A stretch of DNA of 31,273 nt, taken from Novosphingobium sp. 9U (GTDB lineage Bacteria > Pseudomonadota > Alphaproteobacteria > Sphingomonadales > Sphingomonadaceae). The notes below the pieces were generated by a model that did no database searches, was not told the origin of the DNA, and was given only the letters and a program-made list of their open reading frames with translations. Shown here in pieces: positions 14,783 through 22,721 of the stretch. The position numbers and the translations under genes were made by a program. The stretch spans positions 1 to 31,273 of the forward strand of contig NZ_LR732527.1 of assembly GCF_902506425.1 (NCBI RefSeq), read 5' to 3'. How positions within the stretch are numbered: the stretch's first letter is position 1; every line of letters begins with the position of its first letter.

Positions 14783-16462
14783 TCAGGCCTTGCGCGGCGG
14801 CCCGGCGAAGGCCTGCGGATAGGCACCGATCGCCAGCATGTCGATTTCGACGATCGCGGCGCCGGGCTTTGAGCGCGCCCGGTCAAGCGCGGCGCCGACT
14901 TGCGCGATCTCAGTCACCTTCTCGTGCCGCAAGCCGATGGAGGCGGCAACCATAGCAAAGTCGGGCACGCGGATGTTCGAGTAATGGCGGCGCCCGCCGT
15001 ATTCCACGTCCTGGATGTTGCGGATCACGCCATAGCCCTTGTCGTTCATCAGCACGAGGGTGACGTCCGGATCCTCCTCGGCCAGGGTTGCAAGCTCGCC
15101 CAGGCACAGCGTCAGGCCACCATCCCCGCTCAGCGCGATCGCGCCACCGGGTGTACCAAAAGCCGCGCCAATCGCCATCGGCAAGCCCTGCCCGATACCG
15201 CCGCCCACCGCGTGGACGCCGGCGCGGGTGTTGCCGATGCGCAGGAAGCGGTTGCCCCACATCGAGTTGGAGATGGTCACGTCGCGCACCCAAGCCGCGT
15301 CCGCGGGAAGGCGCGCCTGGATCTCGTCGACGAGTTGCGCGTAAGCACCCAGGCTCTGCCGCATGGCGCCGTGCATGGCAGCGCGAGCGGCGGCGATGGT
15401 CGCACCCCAGGCCGTGTCGTAAGTGGTCTCACCCAGGGCGTCGAGCAGGCCCGCCAGGGTTGCCTTCACATCGCCATGGATGAAGAGTTCATTGGCATAG
15501 CTGCGGCCGTCCGAGGTGGCGTCGGCGTCGATCACGGCGACCTTCGAGGGCAGACGCAGCTTATAGGTCCAGGTCTCGTTGCCGCGCAGGCGCGAGCCCG
15601 CGACGATCATCAGGTCCGCCTCGTCGTACAGCCCTTGCACTTCGCGGGTGCAGTTGAACGCTCCCAGCGACATCGGGTGCGTCTCCACGATCACGCCGCG
15701 GCCGTTAGTGGAAGTGACAATGGCGATGCCCTTATCGGCAAGCGCGGTAGCTTCGGCCTCGGCACCCCGGGCACCGCCACCCAGCAGGATCACCGGCTTT
15801 TTCGCCTTGGCCAGCATCTCGCCCAGTGCTGCGATCAGGGCGGCGTCCGTCTCCGGACGCTTCGGCGAAAGCAGGGGTAGAACAGCGGGCATGGCCATCG
15901 GTGCGGCCTGCACATCGACCGGGATTTCGATCGAGACCGGCCCGGTTGGGGTCGACAGCGCGGCCTCGGCGGCTGCCAGCATCGTCTCGATCACCTGATC
16001 GGGGGAGGTGATGCGGAAGGCCGCCTTCGACACTGCTCCCAGCATCTGCATCTGCGCCGGCGCTTCGTGGATGTACGCGCGGTTGCGGTCAAGGTGCTCC
16101 AGCTCGACCTGCCCGGTAATGTGCATGACCGGGGAGCCTGCCGTCAGCGCCTCTACCATCGCGCCCGCAGCATTACCGGCGGCAGTGCCGGTGCTGGTGA
16201 AGGCGACGCCCAGGTTGCCGGTGACACGGGCATGCGCGTCAGCCATGTTGAGCGCGCCCGCCTCCCCGCGCGCCGAGATGTAACGGATCGCGCCCTGCTC
16301 GCCGAGCGGGTCGAGGATCGGCATGTTATGGATGCTGATGACGCCGAAGGCATGGCTTACCCCCCAGTGCGCGAGCAGCTGGGCGATCAGGGCGCCCACA
16401 GTGGTCTGAGCAGTGTCGGTGCTCGCGGCAGTCTCGGTCATTGGAGTATCGATCACTTCCAT
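14783..16462 (-). CDS. ThDP-dependent enzyme (acetolactate synthase / 2-oxo-acid decarboxylase type)
   Basis: This 559-residue protein has the three-domain plan of the ThDP decarboxylase family. The N-terminal PYR domain has the activating Glu67 in SARGEAGALNMADAHAR. The central domain has LLGGGARG. The C-terminal PP domain has the Mg/ThDP motif SGDGG (445-449) to Asn473 (MNDKGYG). It lacks a separate regulatory subunit gene, so a catabolic decarboxylase or carboligase is more likely than biosynthetic acetolactate synthase. The best guess is decarboxylation of a 2-oxo acid to an aldehyde for the downstream aldehyde dehydrogenase. The start at 16462 is four bases after the GH3 stop; a second in-frame ATG at 16441 is possible. 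The substrate is unknown. Confidence 0.88.
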   Translation of the reverse strand: MEVIDTPMTETAASTDTAQTTVGALIAQLLAHWGVSHAFGVISIHNMPILDPLGEQGAIRYISARGEAGALNMADAHARVTGNLGVAFTSTGTAAGNAAGAMVEALTAGSPVMHITGQVELEHLDRNRAYIHEAPAQMQMLGAVSKAAFRITSPDQVIETMLAAAEAALSTPTGPVSIEIPVDVQAAPMAMPAVLPLLSPKRPETDAALIAALGEMLAKAKKPVILLGGGARGAEAEATALADKGIAIVTSTNGRGVIVETHPMSLGAFNCTREVQGLYDEADLMIVAGSRLRGNETWTYKLRLPSKVAVIDADATSDGRSYANELFIHGDVKATLAGLLDALGETTYDTAWGATIAAARAAMHGAMRQSLGAYAQLVDEIQARLPADAAWVRDVTISNSMWGNRFLRIGNTRAGVHAVGGGIGQGLPMAIGAAFGTPGGAIALSGDGGLTLCLGELATLAEEDPDVTLVLMNDKGYGVIRNIQDVEYGGRRHYSNIRVPDFAMVAASIGLRHEKVTEIAQVGAALDRARSKPGAAIVEIDMLAIGAYPQAFAGPPRKA

Positions 16463-16466
16463 GGTG

Positions 16467-18446
16467 TCAGTTTTTCCGGGGAGAGTAGGAGAGGCCGAAG
16501 CCGAACGGGTATGCAGTGCGTGCGAAGTCGAAAGGCACGTCTTCCGCCTGGCCTTCCACCGAGGCCGGGTCGGCAGGCAGCGCGAACGGCAGCTTTCCCG
16601 AAGGATCGAAGGCACCGGTGAGCACGTCGGCGACCGCGTCGTCACCCGAACCGAAGGTCGCGATCATGCCGCTTACGGTATCGATGAATTCACTAAGCAC
16701 GGCAGGGCGCTCCATGCTCATCACCACGACCACAGGCTTGCCCGAGGCAACGGCCTTGCGGATCATCGACAGCTCAGCGGCGTTGTCCGCTCCGGCGAAG
16801 ACAGGCGTGCCCTCATGCGTGTTCACGAAGAAGGCTTTGCCGGTCGTGTTGTTGCGGTACGGGGCGTTGACCTTGACGACGATCACGTCCGCCGCCGCCA
16901 CATCGGTCACGCGCCCTGCCAGCGCCTTGGGCGTTGCCGCGAAGCCTTCCAGCGCAACCTTGCGGCCTGGCGCCAAAGGCAGCACGCTGGCGGTATTCTT
17001 CAGAAGCACGATGGACTTGCGCTGCGCCAGGTCGCCCAAAGCGACGTATTCGGGCGCCTTGACGATGCGCAGGGCGGCTTCGGGATCGACGTAGGGGTTC
17101 TCGAACAGCCCCATCGCGAACATCGGCTCGAGCACGCGGCGGACCGAGACATCGATGCGCGCCTCGGTCAGCTTGCCGGCCTTGATCAGGTCGATCAGGT
17201 AGGACGTCTCGTGCTCTCCTCCGAGCTGATCGATGCCCGCCCAGACCATGCGACGCTCGCGCTCGATCTTGGGCTGATCCTCCAGTCCCCACGGCTGCGC
17301 ATGCATCCAGTCGGTGATGGCCACGCCCTTGAAGTGCATCTTGGTGCGCAGCAGGTCGGTCATGACCTTGCGCGAGAAATTGGTGGCAACGTCATCGATC
17401 CACGTCGGGATGCCGTAGCTGCCCATCGCGAACGCGACGTTCGCCTTGAACGAAGGCGCGAAAGCGTCGGAGTGCAGCTTCCAGCGTTTGCCGGGGTACA
17501 CCAGCTTCGTGCCGTAAGGATTGTGTGGATCGAAGCCGTGCTCCACCGGACCGTCGCCCGGAAAGTGCTTGACCGTCGCCATGAGACCTTCGGGTCCAAG
17601 GCGTTGTCCCTGCGCACCCAGGATGAACTGCGCCGCGTACTCGCCGTTCAGCTTCGCATCCTCACCAAAGGTGCCGGGTATGCGGTTCCAGCGCGGTTCG
17701 CTGGCCACATCGGCCATCGGGTTGAGGACCATGCGAAAGCCCATCGCCCTCAGCTCGGCCGAGGCCACTTCTCCGAACCGGCGCACCAGTGCCGCATCGC
17801 GCGTGGCGGCCAGGCCGATCTGATCGGGCCAGCTGGAGGTGATCTTCACCCGATCCGGCGGCGGCAGTGCCCCCCCAGGCAACCGGTTGGTGGTGTGGAT
17901 CGGATCAGCGCTGATCACGATCGGCACGCCGAGCCGCGTGCCTTCGGCCACCTCCTGCAGCGCATTGGCCCAGCGCGCCGCATCGGCAGGTGAGCCACCG
18001 GGCGAGGTCATGATGTAGCGAACGTGACGGTTCACGATGAGATCGCGCGGGCTCGGCTTATCAGCACGGTCGAAGCCCGGAACGCCGGTGACGTTGACCG
18101 GCGGCTTGAGTGCGCCCGGAGGCGGCGGCGCCAATTGATCGAGCACGATGCCGCCCGGGCCGAAATAGCCCGAGTTCACGGCGTGCATCATCATGCCCGC
18201 CTTTTCGGGCACGGTCATTCGCGCCGTCAGATCCTTGGCACGGACGGCCGCGGGCAGCCGCCAATCCTCGTAAGGATCAAGGCGGCCATTGCGGTTGAGA
18301 TCCCGGAAGCGCAGCCCGTCCACCATCAGCACCGGTGCGGATCTGCTCTCGATCTGCGGCTGAGGCACCTTTGCGTCACGCGCCGCCGCTGGGGAAACGG
18401 CCAGCAACGCGACAGTCAGTGCGAGGATCGAGGACTTGGGCTGCAT
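16467..18446 (-). CDS. Secreted glycoside hydrolase family 3 beta-glycosidase
   Basis: The 659-residue product begins with a signal peptide (MQPKSSILALTVALLAV, then SPAAA). An EF-hand-like loop, D-L-N-R-N-G-R-L-D-P-Y-E at 49-60, follows. The GH3 barrel contains KHFPGDG at 293-299 and the nucleophile Asp379 in GVAITDWMH; the second domain carries KNTASVLPL and ends PFGFGLSYS. These features fit periplasmic beta-glucosidase-type enzymes. GGAG lies seven bases before the ATG at 18446, which starts 76 bp after the TonB-receptor stop, so receptor and enzyme are probably co-expressed, as in glycan or glycoside uptake loci. The linkage and aglycone are not known. A plant phenolic glucoside fits the surrounding aromatic genes but is inference. 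Confidence 0.92.
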   Translation of the reverse strand: MQPKSSILALTVALLAVSPAAARDAKVPQPQIESRSAPVLMVDGLRFRDLNRNGRLDPYEDWRLPAAVRAKDLTARMTVPEKAGMMMHAVNSGYFGPGGIVLDQLAPPPPGALKPPVNVTGVPGFDRADKPSPRDLIVNRHVRYIMTSPGGSPADAARWANALQEVAEGTRLGVPIVISADPIHTTNRLPGGALPPPDRVKITSSWPDQIGLAATRDAALVRRFGEVASAELRAMGFRMVLNPMADVASEPRWNRIPGTFGEDAKLNGEYAAQFILGAQGQRLGPEGLMATVKHFPGDGPVEHGFDPHNPYGTKLVYPGKRWKLHSDAFAPSFKANVAFAMGSYGIPTWIDDVATNFSRKVMTDLLRTKMHFKGVAITDWMHAQPWGLEDQPKIERERRMVWAGIDQLGGEHETSYLIDLIKAGKLTEARIDVSVRRVLEPMFAMGLFENPYVDPEAALRIVKAPEYVALGDLAQRKSIVLLKNTASVLPLAPGRKVALEGFAATPKALAGRVTDVAAADVIVVKVNAPYRNNTTGKAFFVNTHEGTPVFAGADNAAELSMIRKAVASGKPVVVVMSMERPAVLSEFIDTVSGMIATFGSGDDAVADVLTGAFDPSGKLPFALPADPASVEGQAEDVPFDFARTAYPFGFGLSYSPRKN

Positions 18447-18522
18447 CGTTGGTCTCCGGTCGAGAAAGAAGGGAGCGCGGCAGTTATCGAGGGTGGAGGT
18501 GTCGCCGCGCTCCCTCGCCGGA

Positions 18523-20688
18523 TTACCAGCGGAAGGTCGCGCGGACACCATAGGTACGCGGGGGCGCGTACTGGCTGCGGATGGCGCCATAGAGTCCGCT
18601 CTGTGCCGCCTCGGTCAGCACGACGCTGTTCTCGAGATTGCGCACATAGCCTTGGATCGACAGGTTCGTGTCGTCCGGCACGTACTCGAGGCTGAGATCG
18701 GTGCGGGTGTAAGCGTCCTGGCGTTCGGTCGAGCGGTTGAAGTAGCTCATCCACTGCTCGGACCGATACTGCGTCTGGGCTCGGGCGGTGAACTCGCCGC
18801 CCAGCGCCGCGAAGCTTTGCTGGATGCCGGCATTAATCGACCACTTGGGCGACTGGACCAGGAAGTTGCCGCCGTAGTTGGCCGTGCAGACGCCAGCTGC
18901 GGTCTTGTTGGTGCAGAAGTCGCGATACTTCGCATCGAGGTAGGTGACGGAGAAGTCGATGCGGCTACCGGTGAACAGCGCCGCGACGGTCTCCGCCTCG
19001 ATACCCTTGATGCGCGACTTGCCGGCGTTGACGACAATGGTGTCGGCACCGACCACCTGGGAGACCTGCTGGTCCTTGTAGTCATACAGGAAAGCACTGA
19101 GGTTGAGCTGCAGCTTGTCGTCCAGGAAGCGGTTCTTGGAACCGATCTCGTAAGCGACCAGCGTCTCGGGATCGTAGTCACCCAGCCCGAAGTTGTTGAA
19201 GCCTCCGGATTTGTAGCCGCTGTCGACCTTGGCATAGAGCAGGTTCTCGGGGCTCAGCGTATAATCGATGCCGCCGTGCCAGGTCACCTTGGTCCAGGAC
19301 GCGCGCGTATCGTCGGTCGCGTAAGTGCGCTCGGCGATTCCGTCCGAGACGTCCTGCGTCAGGCTGCCGACATAGCTGTAGCCCTGACGGATCTTGGTAT
19401 CCTTGGTGTAGCGGATACCGCCCGAGACGCGCAGGTTGTCGAGCACGTCGTAGGAGACCTGACCGAAGGCTGCCTTCGAGCGGGTCGTCACGTCGTAGTG
19501 GTATTCGCGCAGGTTGACCGGCGCACCGCTTATATCATTATCGAAGTAGTTGGCGAGCTTCAGGTCCTCATTGAAATAGTAGAGGCCGAACTGCCAGATG
19601 AATCCGGACTTGTTGTTCGAGGCGACCCGAAGCTCCTGGCTGACGTCCTCCGACTTTTCGTCGCGAGTGTAGATGAAAAACTTGTCGGCCTGGCCATCAT
19701 TGTCCCACCGATGGAACAGATCCTGCTTCATGTAACCGGAGATGTAGCTGACAGTCGCAAAGTCCAGATCGTAGTCAGCGCGGCCGAGCAGGCGCAGGTT
19801 GGTGGTATCGAAGCGCCCCTTGGTGTTCAGGTCCCAGTGTGTCGCGTCATACGCATCGTCCTTGGGAACGGTCGTGATCACACCATTAACGGTGGTCAGC
19901 TTGACGCCGTCATAGACCGCGCCCGATCCGCCCAGATGCATGTAGTCGGCGCTGAGCAGGACCTTGAGCCGGTCGGTCGGGGTGAGCAGGAACGAAAGGC
20001 GCCCACCCTTGACGTTGGTGCTGTCACCGCGGCCCACCGCGCCGTTGTCGCGAAAGCCGTCGTTGTAGCGCGAGACTGCCGAGGCGCGCATCGCGATGCC
20101 TGCGGTGATCGGCAGGTTGATCGCCGCATCGGCGTTGATGGTCTTGTAGTTGCCGGCGTCGAACGAGACATAGCCTTCCAGCTCATCCGTCGGCTTCTTG
20201 GTGATGATGTTGACTGCACCGCCGGTGGCGTTGCGGCCGTAAAGCGTACCTTGCGGGCCGCGCAGCACTTCGATGCGCTCCAGGTCGTAGAAGCTGGCAT
20301 TGATGCCGGTCGGGCGTTGCAGGTACTGGTCGTCGATGCTCACCGCGATGGCGCTGTCACCGATCTCGGTGAAGTCACGGCTGGCGACGCCGCGGATCGA
20401 CAAGAATGCAGCGCCCGAGCTGGCGCCGATGTTGAGGCTGGGCGATACCGTGGTCAGCCCCGAGACATCGTTAATGCCGTTCTTCTTGAGCTGGTCGGGC
20501 GTGAATACCTGCAGTGCAGTAGCGGTCTTCTGCGAATCTTCCGCGCGCTTCGTCGCAGTGACGACGATCTCGCCGAGGCCCTCATCCTCGGCTGCCGGCG
20601 CCTGCGCGTCCTGTGCGAGAACCACCTGGGGAAGCGCGGCAGCCGCAACTGCCAACATCGAACTCATGAACGCACTACGAAACTGCAT
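18523..20688 (-). CDS. TonB-dependent outer-membrane receptor (first)
   Basis: This 721-residue receptor has a signal peptide ending near VVLAQ and a TonB-box-like GEIVVTATKR. The plug domain contains LSIRGV, RIEVLRGPQGTLYGRNATGGAVNIITKKP, the hallmark of the family. A long beta-barrel follows, ending in the aromatic terminal strand VRATFRW. Plug and barrel proportions resemble sphingomonad receptors that import small organic or aromatic compounds. It leads the run receptor-GH3-ThDP-NadX-ALDH-IclR. Upstream lie one copy of the shared palindromic box and two other dyads (20725-20799), so this is probably a regulated promoter. The ligand may be a glycoside acted on by the GH3; this is inferred. 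Confidence 0.93.
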   Translation of the reverse strand: MQFRSAFMSSMLAVAAAALPQVVLAQDAQAPAAEDEGLGEIVVTATKRAEDSQKTATALQVFTPDQLKKNGINDVSGLTTVSPSLNIGASSGAAFLSIRGVASRDFTEIGDSAIAVSIDDQYLQRPTGINASFYDLERIEVLRGPQGTLYGRNATGGAVNIITKKPTDELEGYVSFDAGNYKTINADAAINLPITAGIAMRASAVSRYNDGFRDNGAVGRGDSTNVKGGRLSFLLTPTDRLKVLLSADYMHLGGSGAVYDGVKLTTVNGVITTVPKDDAYDATHWDLNTKGRFDTTNLRLLGRADYDLDFATVSYISGYMKQDLFHRWDNDGQADKFFIYTRDEKSEDVSQELRVASNNKSGFIWQFGLYYFNEDLKLANYFDNDISGAPVNLREYHYDVTTRSKAAFGQVSYDVLDNLRVSGGIRYTKDTKIRQGYSYVGSLTQDVSDGIAERTYATDDTRASWTKVTWHGGIDYTLSPENLLYAKVDSGYKSGGFNNFGLGDYDPETLVAYEIGSKNRFLDDKLQLNLSAFLYDYKDQQVSQVVGADTIVVNAGKSRIKGIEAETVAALFTGSRIDFSVTYLDAKYRDFCTNKTAAGVCTANYGGNFLVQSPKWSINAGIQQSFAALGGEFTARAQTQYRSEQWMSYFNRSTERQDAYTRTDLSLEYVPDDTNLSIQGYVRNLENSVVLTEAAQSGLYGAIRSQYAPPRTYGVRATFRW

Positions 20689-20724
20689 CGAAAGATTTCC
20701 TACCCTGACTACATGCCCCGGTAC

Positions 20725-20799
20725 GTTCGTATGTCAACCGAGGTTTGTATAATGATCAAAACGCGAATTTCGCTCGGTGTCAATCGGTTTTGTGACACC
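20725..20799 (-). promoter_or_regulatory. Control region of the TonB receptor with box and two dyads
   Basis: GTTCGTATGTCAACC (20725-20739) matches the reverse complement of the box at 9345 in 12 of 15 positions and lies 36 bp before the receptor ATG. Further upstream are an 11-bp palindrome GCGAA-T-TTCGC (20763-20773) and a perfect 7-bp inverted repeat GGTGTCA/TGACACC with a 10-bp spacer (20776-20799). TTGACA occurs on the minus strand within two of these elements, but no well-spaced -10 is clear. Confidence 0.5.
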
Positions 20800-20855
20800 C
20801 ATTATCCAAGGCCGTGAAACCGTTCCTGATGTGCGTTCTCAGAGCAACAGCGACA

Positions 20856-20881
20856 GCCGGCCAGGTGCGATGCTGGCCGGC
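20856..20881 (-). terminator. Strong hairpin downstream of the SDR gene
   Basis: GCCGGCCAG and CTGGCCGGC form a perfect 9-bp stem with an 8-base loop, 25-50 bp past the stop of the SDR (20906). On the minus strand it is followed by TGTCGCTGTTGCT, only mildly T-rich. It probably limits read-through from the SDR into the receptor gene. Confidence 0.5.
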
Positions 20882-20905
20882 GTGGAAACTCGGTACTGAA
20901 GGCCT

Positions 20906-21673
20906 TCAGGCGGAGATGAAGCCGCCGTTGATAGGGAGGATCTGCCCGGAAACGAATGCGCTGGCGTCACTGAGCAGGAACACTGCCGCGCCGACCGTGT
21001 CTTGCGGAACTTGAGGGCGTTGTATCGCGGCGCCGCTCACATAGAGTTGCTTGCGCTCCTCGGGCACATAGTCGGTCGCTGGCACCCGCACGAGACCTGG
21101 CGCCAAGGCGTTGACGGTTATGTTGTCCTGGCCAAGCTCGCGCGACAGCGACCGAGTCATGCTGATGACCGCCCCCTTGCTGGCCACATAGTGCAGAAGT
21201 CTTGGTGCGCCCCAAAGGGCGGTGTCCGAAGCGACATTGAGGACACGGCCGCCCTTCGCTGATTCGCGCAACATCGGGGCGAAAGCTTTGGTCATCAGCC
21301 AGGTCCCACGCACGTTGATGCGCATCACCAGATCCCACTGGTCGAGATCGATATCTTCGAAGGTCTTGCCCCCAATTCCAGTGGCGAGCGCCGCATTGTT
21401 GAGCAGGCCATCGACGCTGCCGAAGCGGTCCGCGACCGCGGTGGCAAGCGTCGAAACCGCCACGGGATCGGCGATGTCGACGGCAAAGCCCTCGGCCTCA
21501 CAACCACCCTGGCGCAATTCCTGCGCCACGATGTCCGCCTGCGCGCCGTTTATGTCGGCTAAGGCAAGGCGCGCGCCGGCAGTGGCGCACGCACGCGCAA
21601 ACTCGGCACCAAGTCCGCGTGCGGCGCCACTCACTACGATCGTTCGATCGGAAAGACCAATCACCAGAGTCAC
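20906..21673 (-). CDS. Classical SDR-family dehydrogenase
   Basis: This 255-residue cytoplasmic oxidoreductase has the cofactor motif SGAARGLG (15-22), with Asp40 ending beta-2 in LALAD, favouring NAD. It also has NNAA at 92-95 and the full catalytic set Ser149, Tyr162 and Lys166 (HYVASK), and ends with GQILPINGGF. It resembles FabG-like and sugar or cyclohexanol dehydrogenases; the substrate is not readable. The longest reading starts with GTG at 21673. A second GTG at 21664 has AGAGGTG at a better distance and may be the true start. Two copies of the shared palindromic box lie just upstream (21680-21713), tying it to the same regulon as the receptor and the Rieske operon. Confidence 0.9.
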   Translation of the reverse strand: MTLVIGLSDRTIVVSGAARGLGAEFARACATAGARLALADINGAQADIVAQELRQGGCEAEGFAVDIADPVAVSTLATAVADRFGSVDGLLNNAALATGIGGKTFEDIDLDQWDLVMRINVRGTWLMTKAFAPMLRESAKGGRVLNVASDTALWGAPRLLHYVASKGAVISMTRSLSRELGQDNITVNALAPGLVRVPATDYVPEERKQLYVSGAAIQRPQVPQDTVGAAVFLLSDASAFVSGQILPINGGFISA

Positions 21674-22049
21674 CTCTATGTTCTTATTTCAACTGCGTGT
21701 TTGATATGCAAGCTATCTTCGCTTAGCAAGCGAACGCCTGATAAAGCGCGCGAATGCACGGTCGCAGCCGGCGCAAACCGCTTGGCGCAGTGCTGAGATT
21801 GCTGGACCAATCACGCCTTAGTACCGATCTTAGCGGAGTTGGCCGTGCGAGCGGACCGCCCCGCCGAGACCCACTTCCGGCCACTCGGACCGCCCTTTTC
21901 CCGTCCCAACTTCGGTCACTCGTTCACCCTAGTTGCCAACGGGAGTGTCGACCTCCCGACGCTGCGCAGGAACCAATGCAAGCCTTTGTGTCGATTCACT
22001 ATGGCGCAACACCGCGATGTGACCGGTAGACCTAATTAGTCGGTGCGGC
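21674..22049. other. 376-bp gene-free region with two boxes and a degenerate repeat
   Basis: This stretch separates the SDR gene from the Lrp gene. It carries two tandem regulatory boxes next to the SDR start and a segment at 21882-21930 resembling 367-414. Short open frames here (e.g. 21754-22029) have no recognisable product and look like decayed sequence. No RNA gene is visible. Confidence 0.5.
21680..21713 (-). promoter_or_regulatory. Two tandem copies of the shared 15-bp box before the SDR gene
   Basis: GTTCTTATTTCAACT (21680-21694) matches the receptor box in 12 of 15 positions. GTTTGATATGCAAGC (21699-21713) matches the box at 9345 in 11 of 15. They are 19 bp apart start to start and end 6 bp before the GTG at 21673. 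The location overlapping the expected ribosome binding region or promoter suggests repression, but this is inferred. Confidence 0.45.
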
Positions 22050-22562
22050 TTAATCGAGGCGGTCGAATGCCGCTGGCGGCACTAGCCGTGCCGCCACTTG
22101 CCGCATCACGAAGCTACTGCGAATTCGCGCTACATGAGGTAGCGTGGATAGCTCCTTGCGATAGACCGCGTCGTAGGCCTCAAACGTCGGCACATGCACC
22201 ATCATGATGAAGTCGGTCTCGCCTGAAACAAAGCTGCAGAACGACATCGAAGGGCAACCCAGCACGGCTTCCTCGAAGTCCATCAGCACCTGCTCGGCTT
22301 GCGACGTTAGCTCGATATGCACGATGACTGTCATCGAAAGACCCAAGACTTGGGCGTTCATGAAAGCGGTATAACTTTTGATCACGCCTGCCTCTTCTAG
22401 CTGGCGCCGCCGCCGCGCCACGGCCGTGCTCGACAAATGCAAGCGCTCTCCAAGGGCCGTGTCGCTGATCCGACCATCCTCGACGAGCGCCTTTATGATT
22501 CGGTAGTCCATGCGGTCGAGCGGCACTGCGCCGGATTTCGACGAAATCATTGAGTTTTGCAT
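22050..22562 (-). CDS. Lrp/AsnC-family transcriptional regulator
   Basis: The 170-residue protein has an N-terminal helix-turn-helix (about 15-65: LDRMDYRIIKALVEDGRISDTALGERLHLSSTAVARRRRQLEEAGVI, written here only as landmarks at its ends). The C-terminal ligand-sensing RAM domain contains VSGETDFIMMVHV. These regulators commonly sense amino acids and control their uptake or breakdown. It is divergent from the TonB receptor and flavoprotein genes of the right block, with a 159-bp shared promoter region. This supports an amino-acid-like substrate for that block. The start at 22562 has no strong ribosome binding site; a second ATG four codons in is possible. Confidence 0.9.
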   Translation of the reverse strand: MQNSMISSKSGAVPLDRMDYRIIKALVEDGRISDTALGERLHLSSTAVARRRRQLEEAGVIKSYTAFMNAQVLGLSMTVIVHIELTSQAEQVLMDFEEAVLGCPSMSFCSFVSGETDFIMMVHVPTFEAYDAVYRKELSTLPHVARIRSSFVMRQVAARLVPPAAFDRLD

Positions 22563-22646
22563 GGAAAGTCACTCTTTCATTCGATTTGTCGGCTGCAGTT
22601 TGCTGAGATTTGATTTTGCGCATCGGTTACATTGAAATGCAACAGA

Positions 22647-22671
22647 GGAATGCGGCGTACCGCAGCATTCC
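22647..22671 (+). promoter_or_regulatory. 25-bp dyad in the Lrp-TonB receptor intergenic region
   Basis: GGAATGC (22647-22653) and GCATTCC (22665-22671) form perfect arms, and the inner GCG/CGC also pairs, so 10 of 12 position pairs are symmetrical. It ends 50 bp before the receptor ATG at 22722. It could be an operator for the Lrp protein or a leader hairpin. Function is inferred. Confidence 0.45.
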
Positions 22672-22721
22672 CAATCTGATGGGGAGGCACGGCAACGATT
22701 TCATCTTGATGGGGGCGAACG

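Noticed and set aside
20740..20756. A further possible copy of the shared box (GTTTGTATAATGATC)
   Set aside because: It matches the box at 9345 in only 9 of 15 positions and its right arm is broken, so it was not counted.
18436..20817. 793-residue open frame on the plus strand
   Set aside because: It is antisense to the first TonB receptor and the GH3 start, whose minus-strand frames contain clear family motifs. Its translation resembles no family and is a typical high-GC mirror frame.
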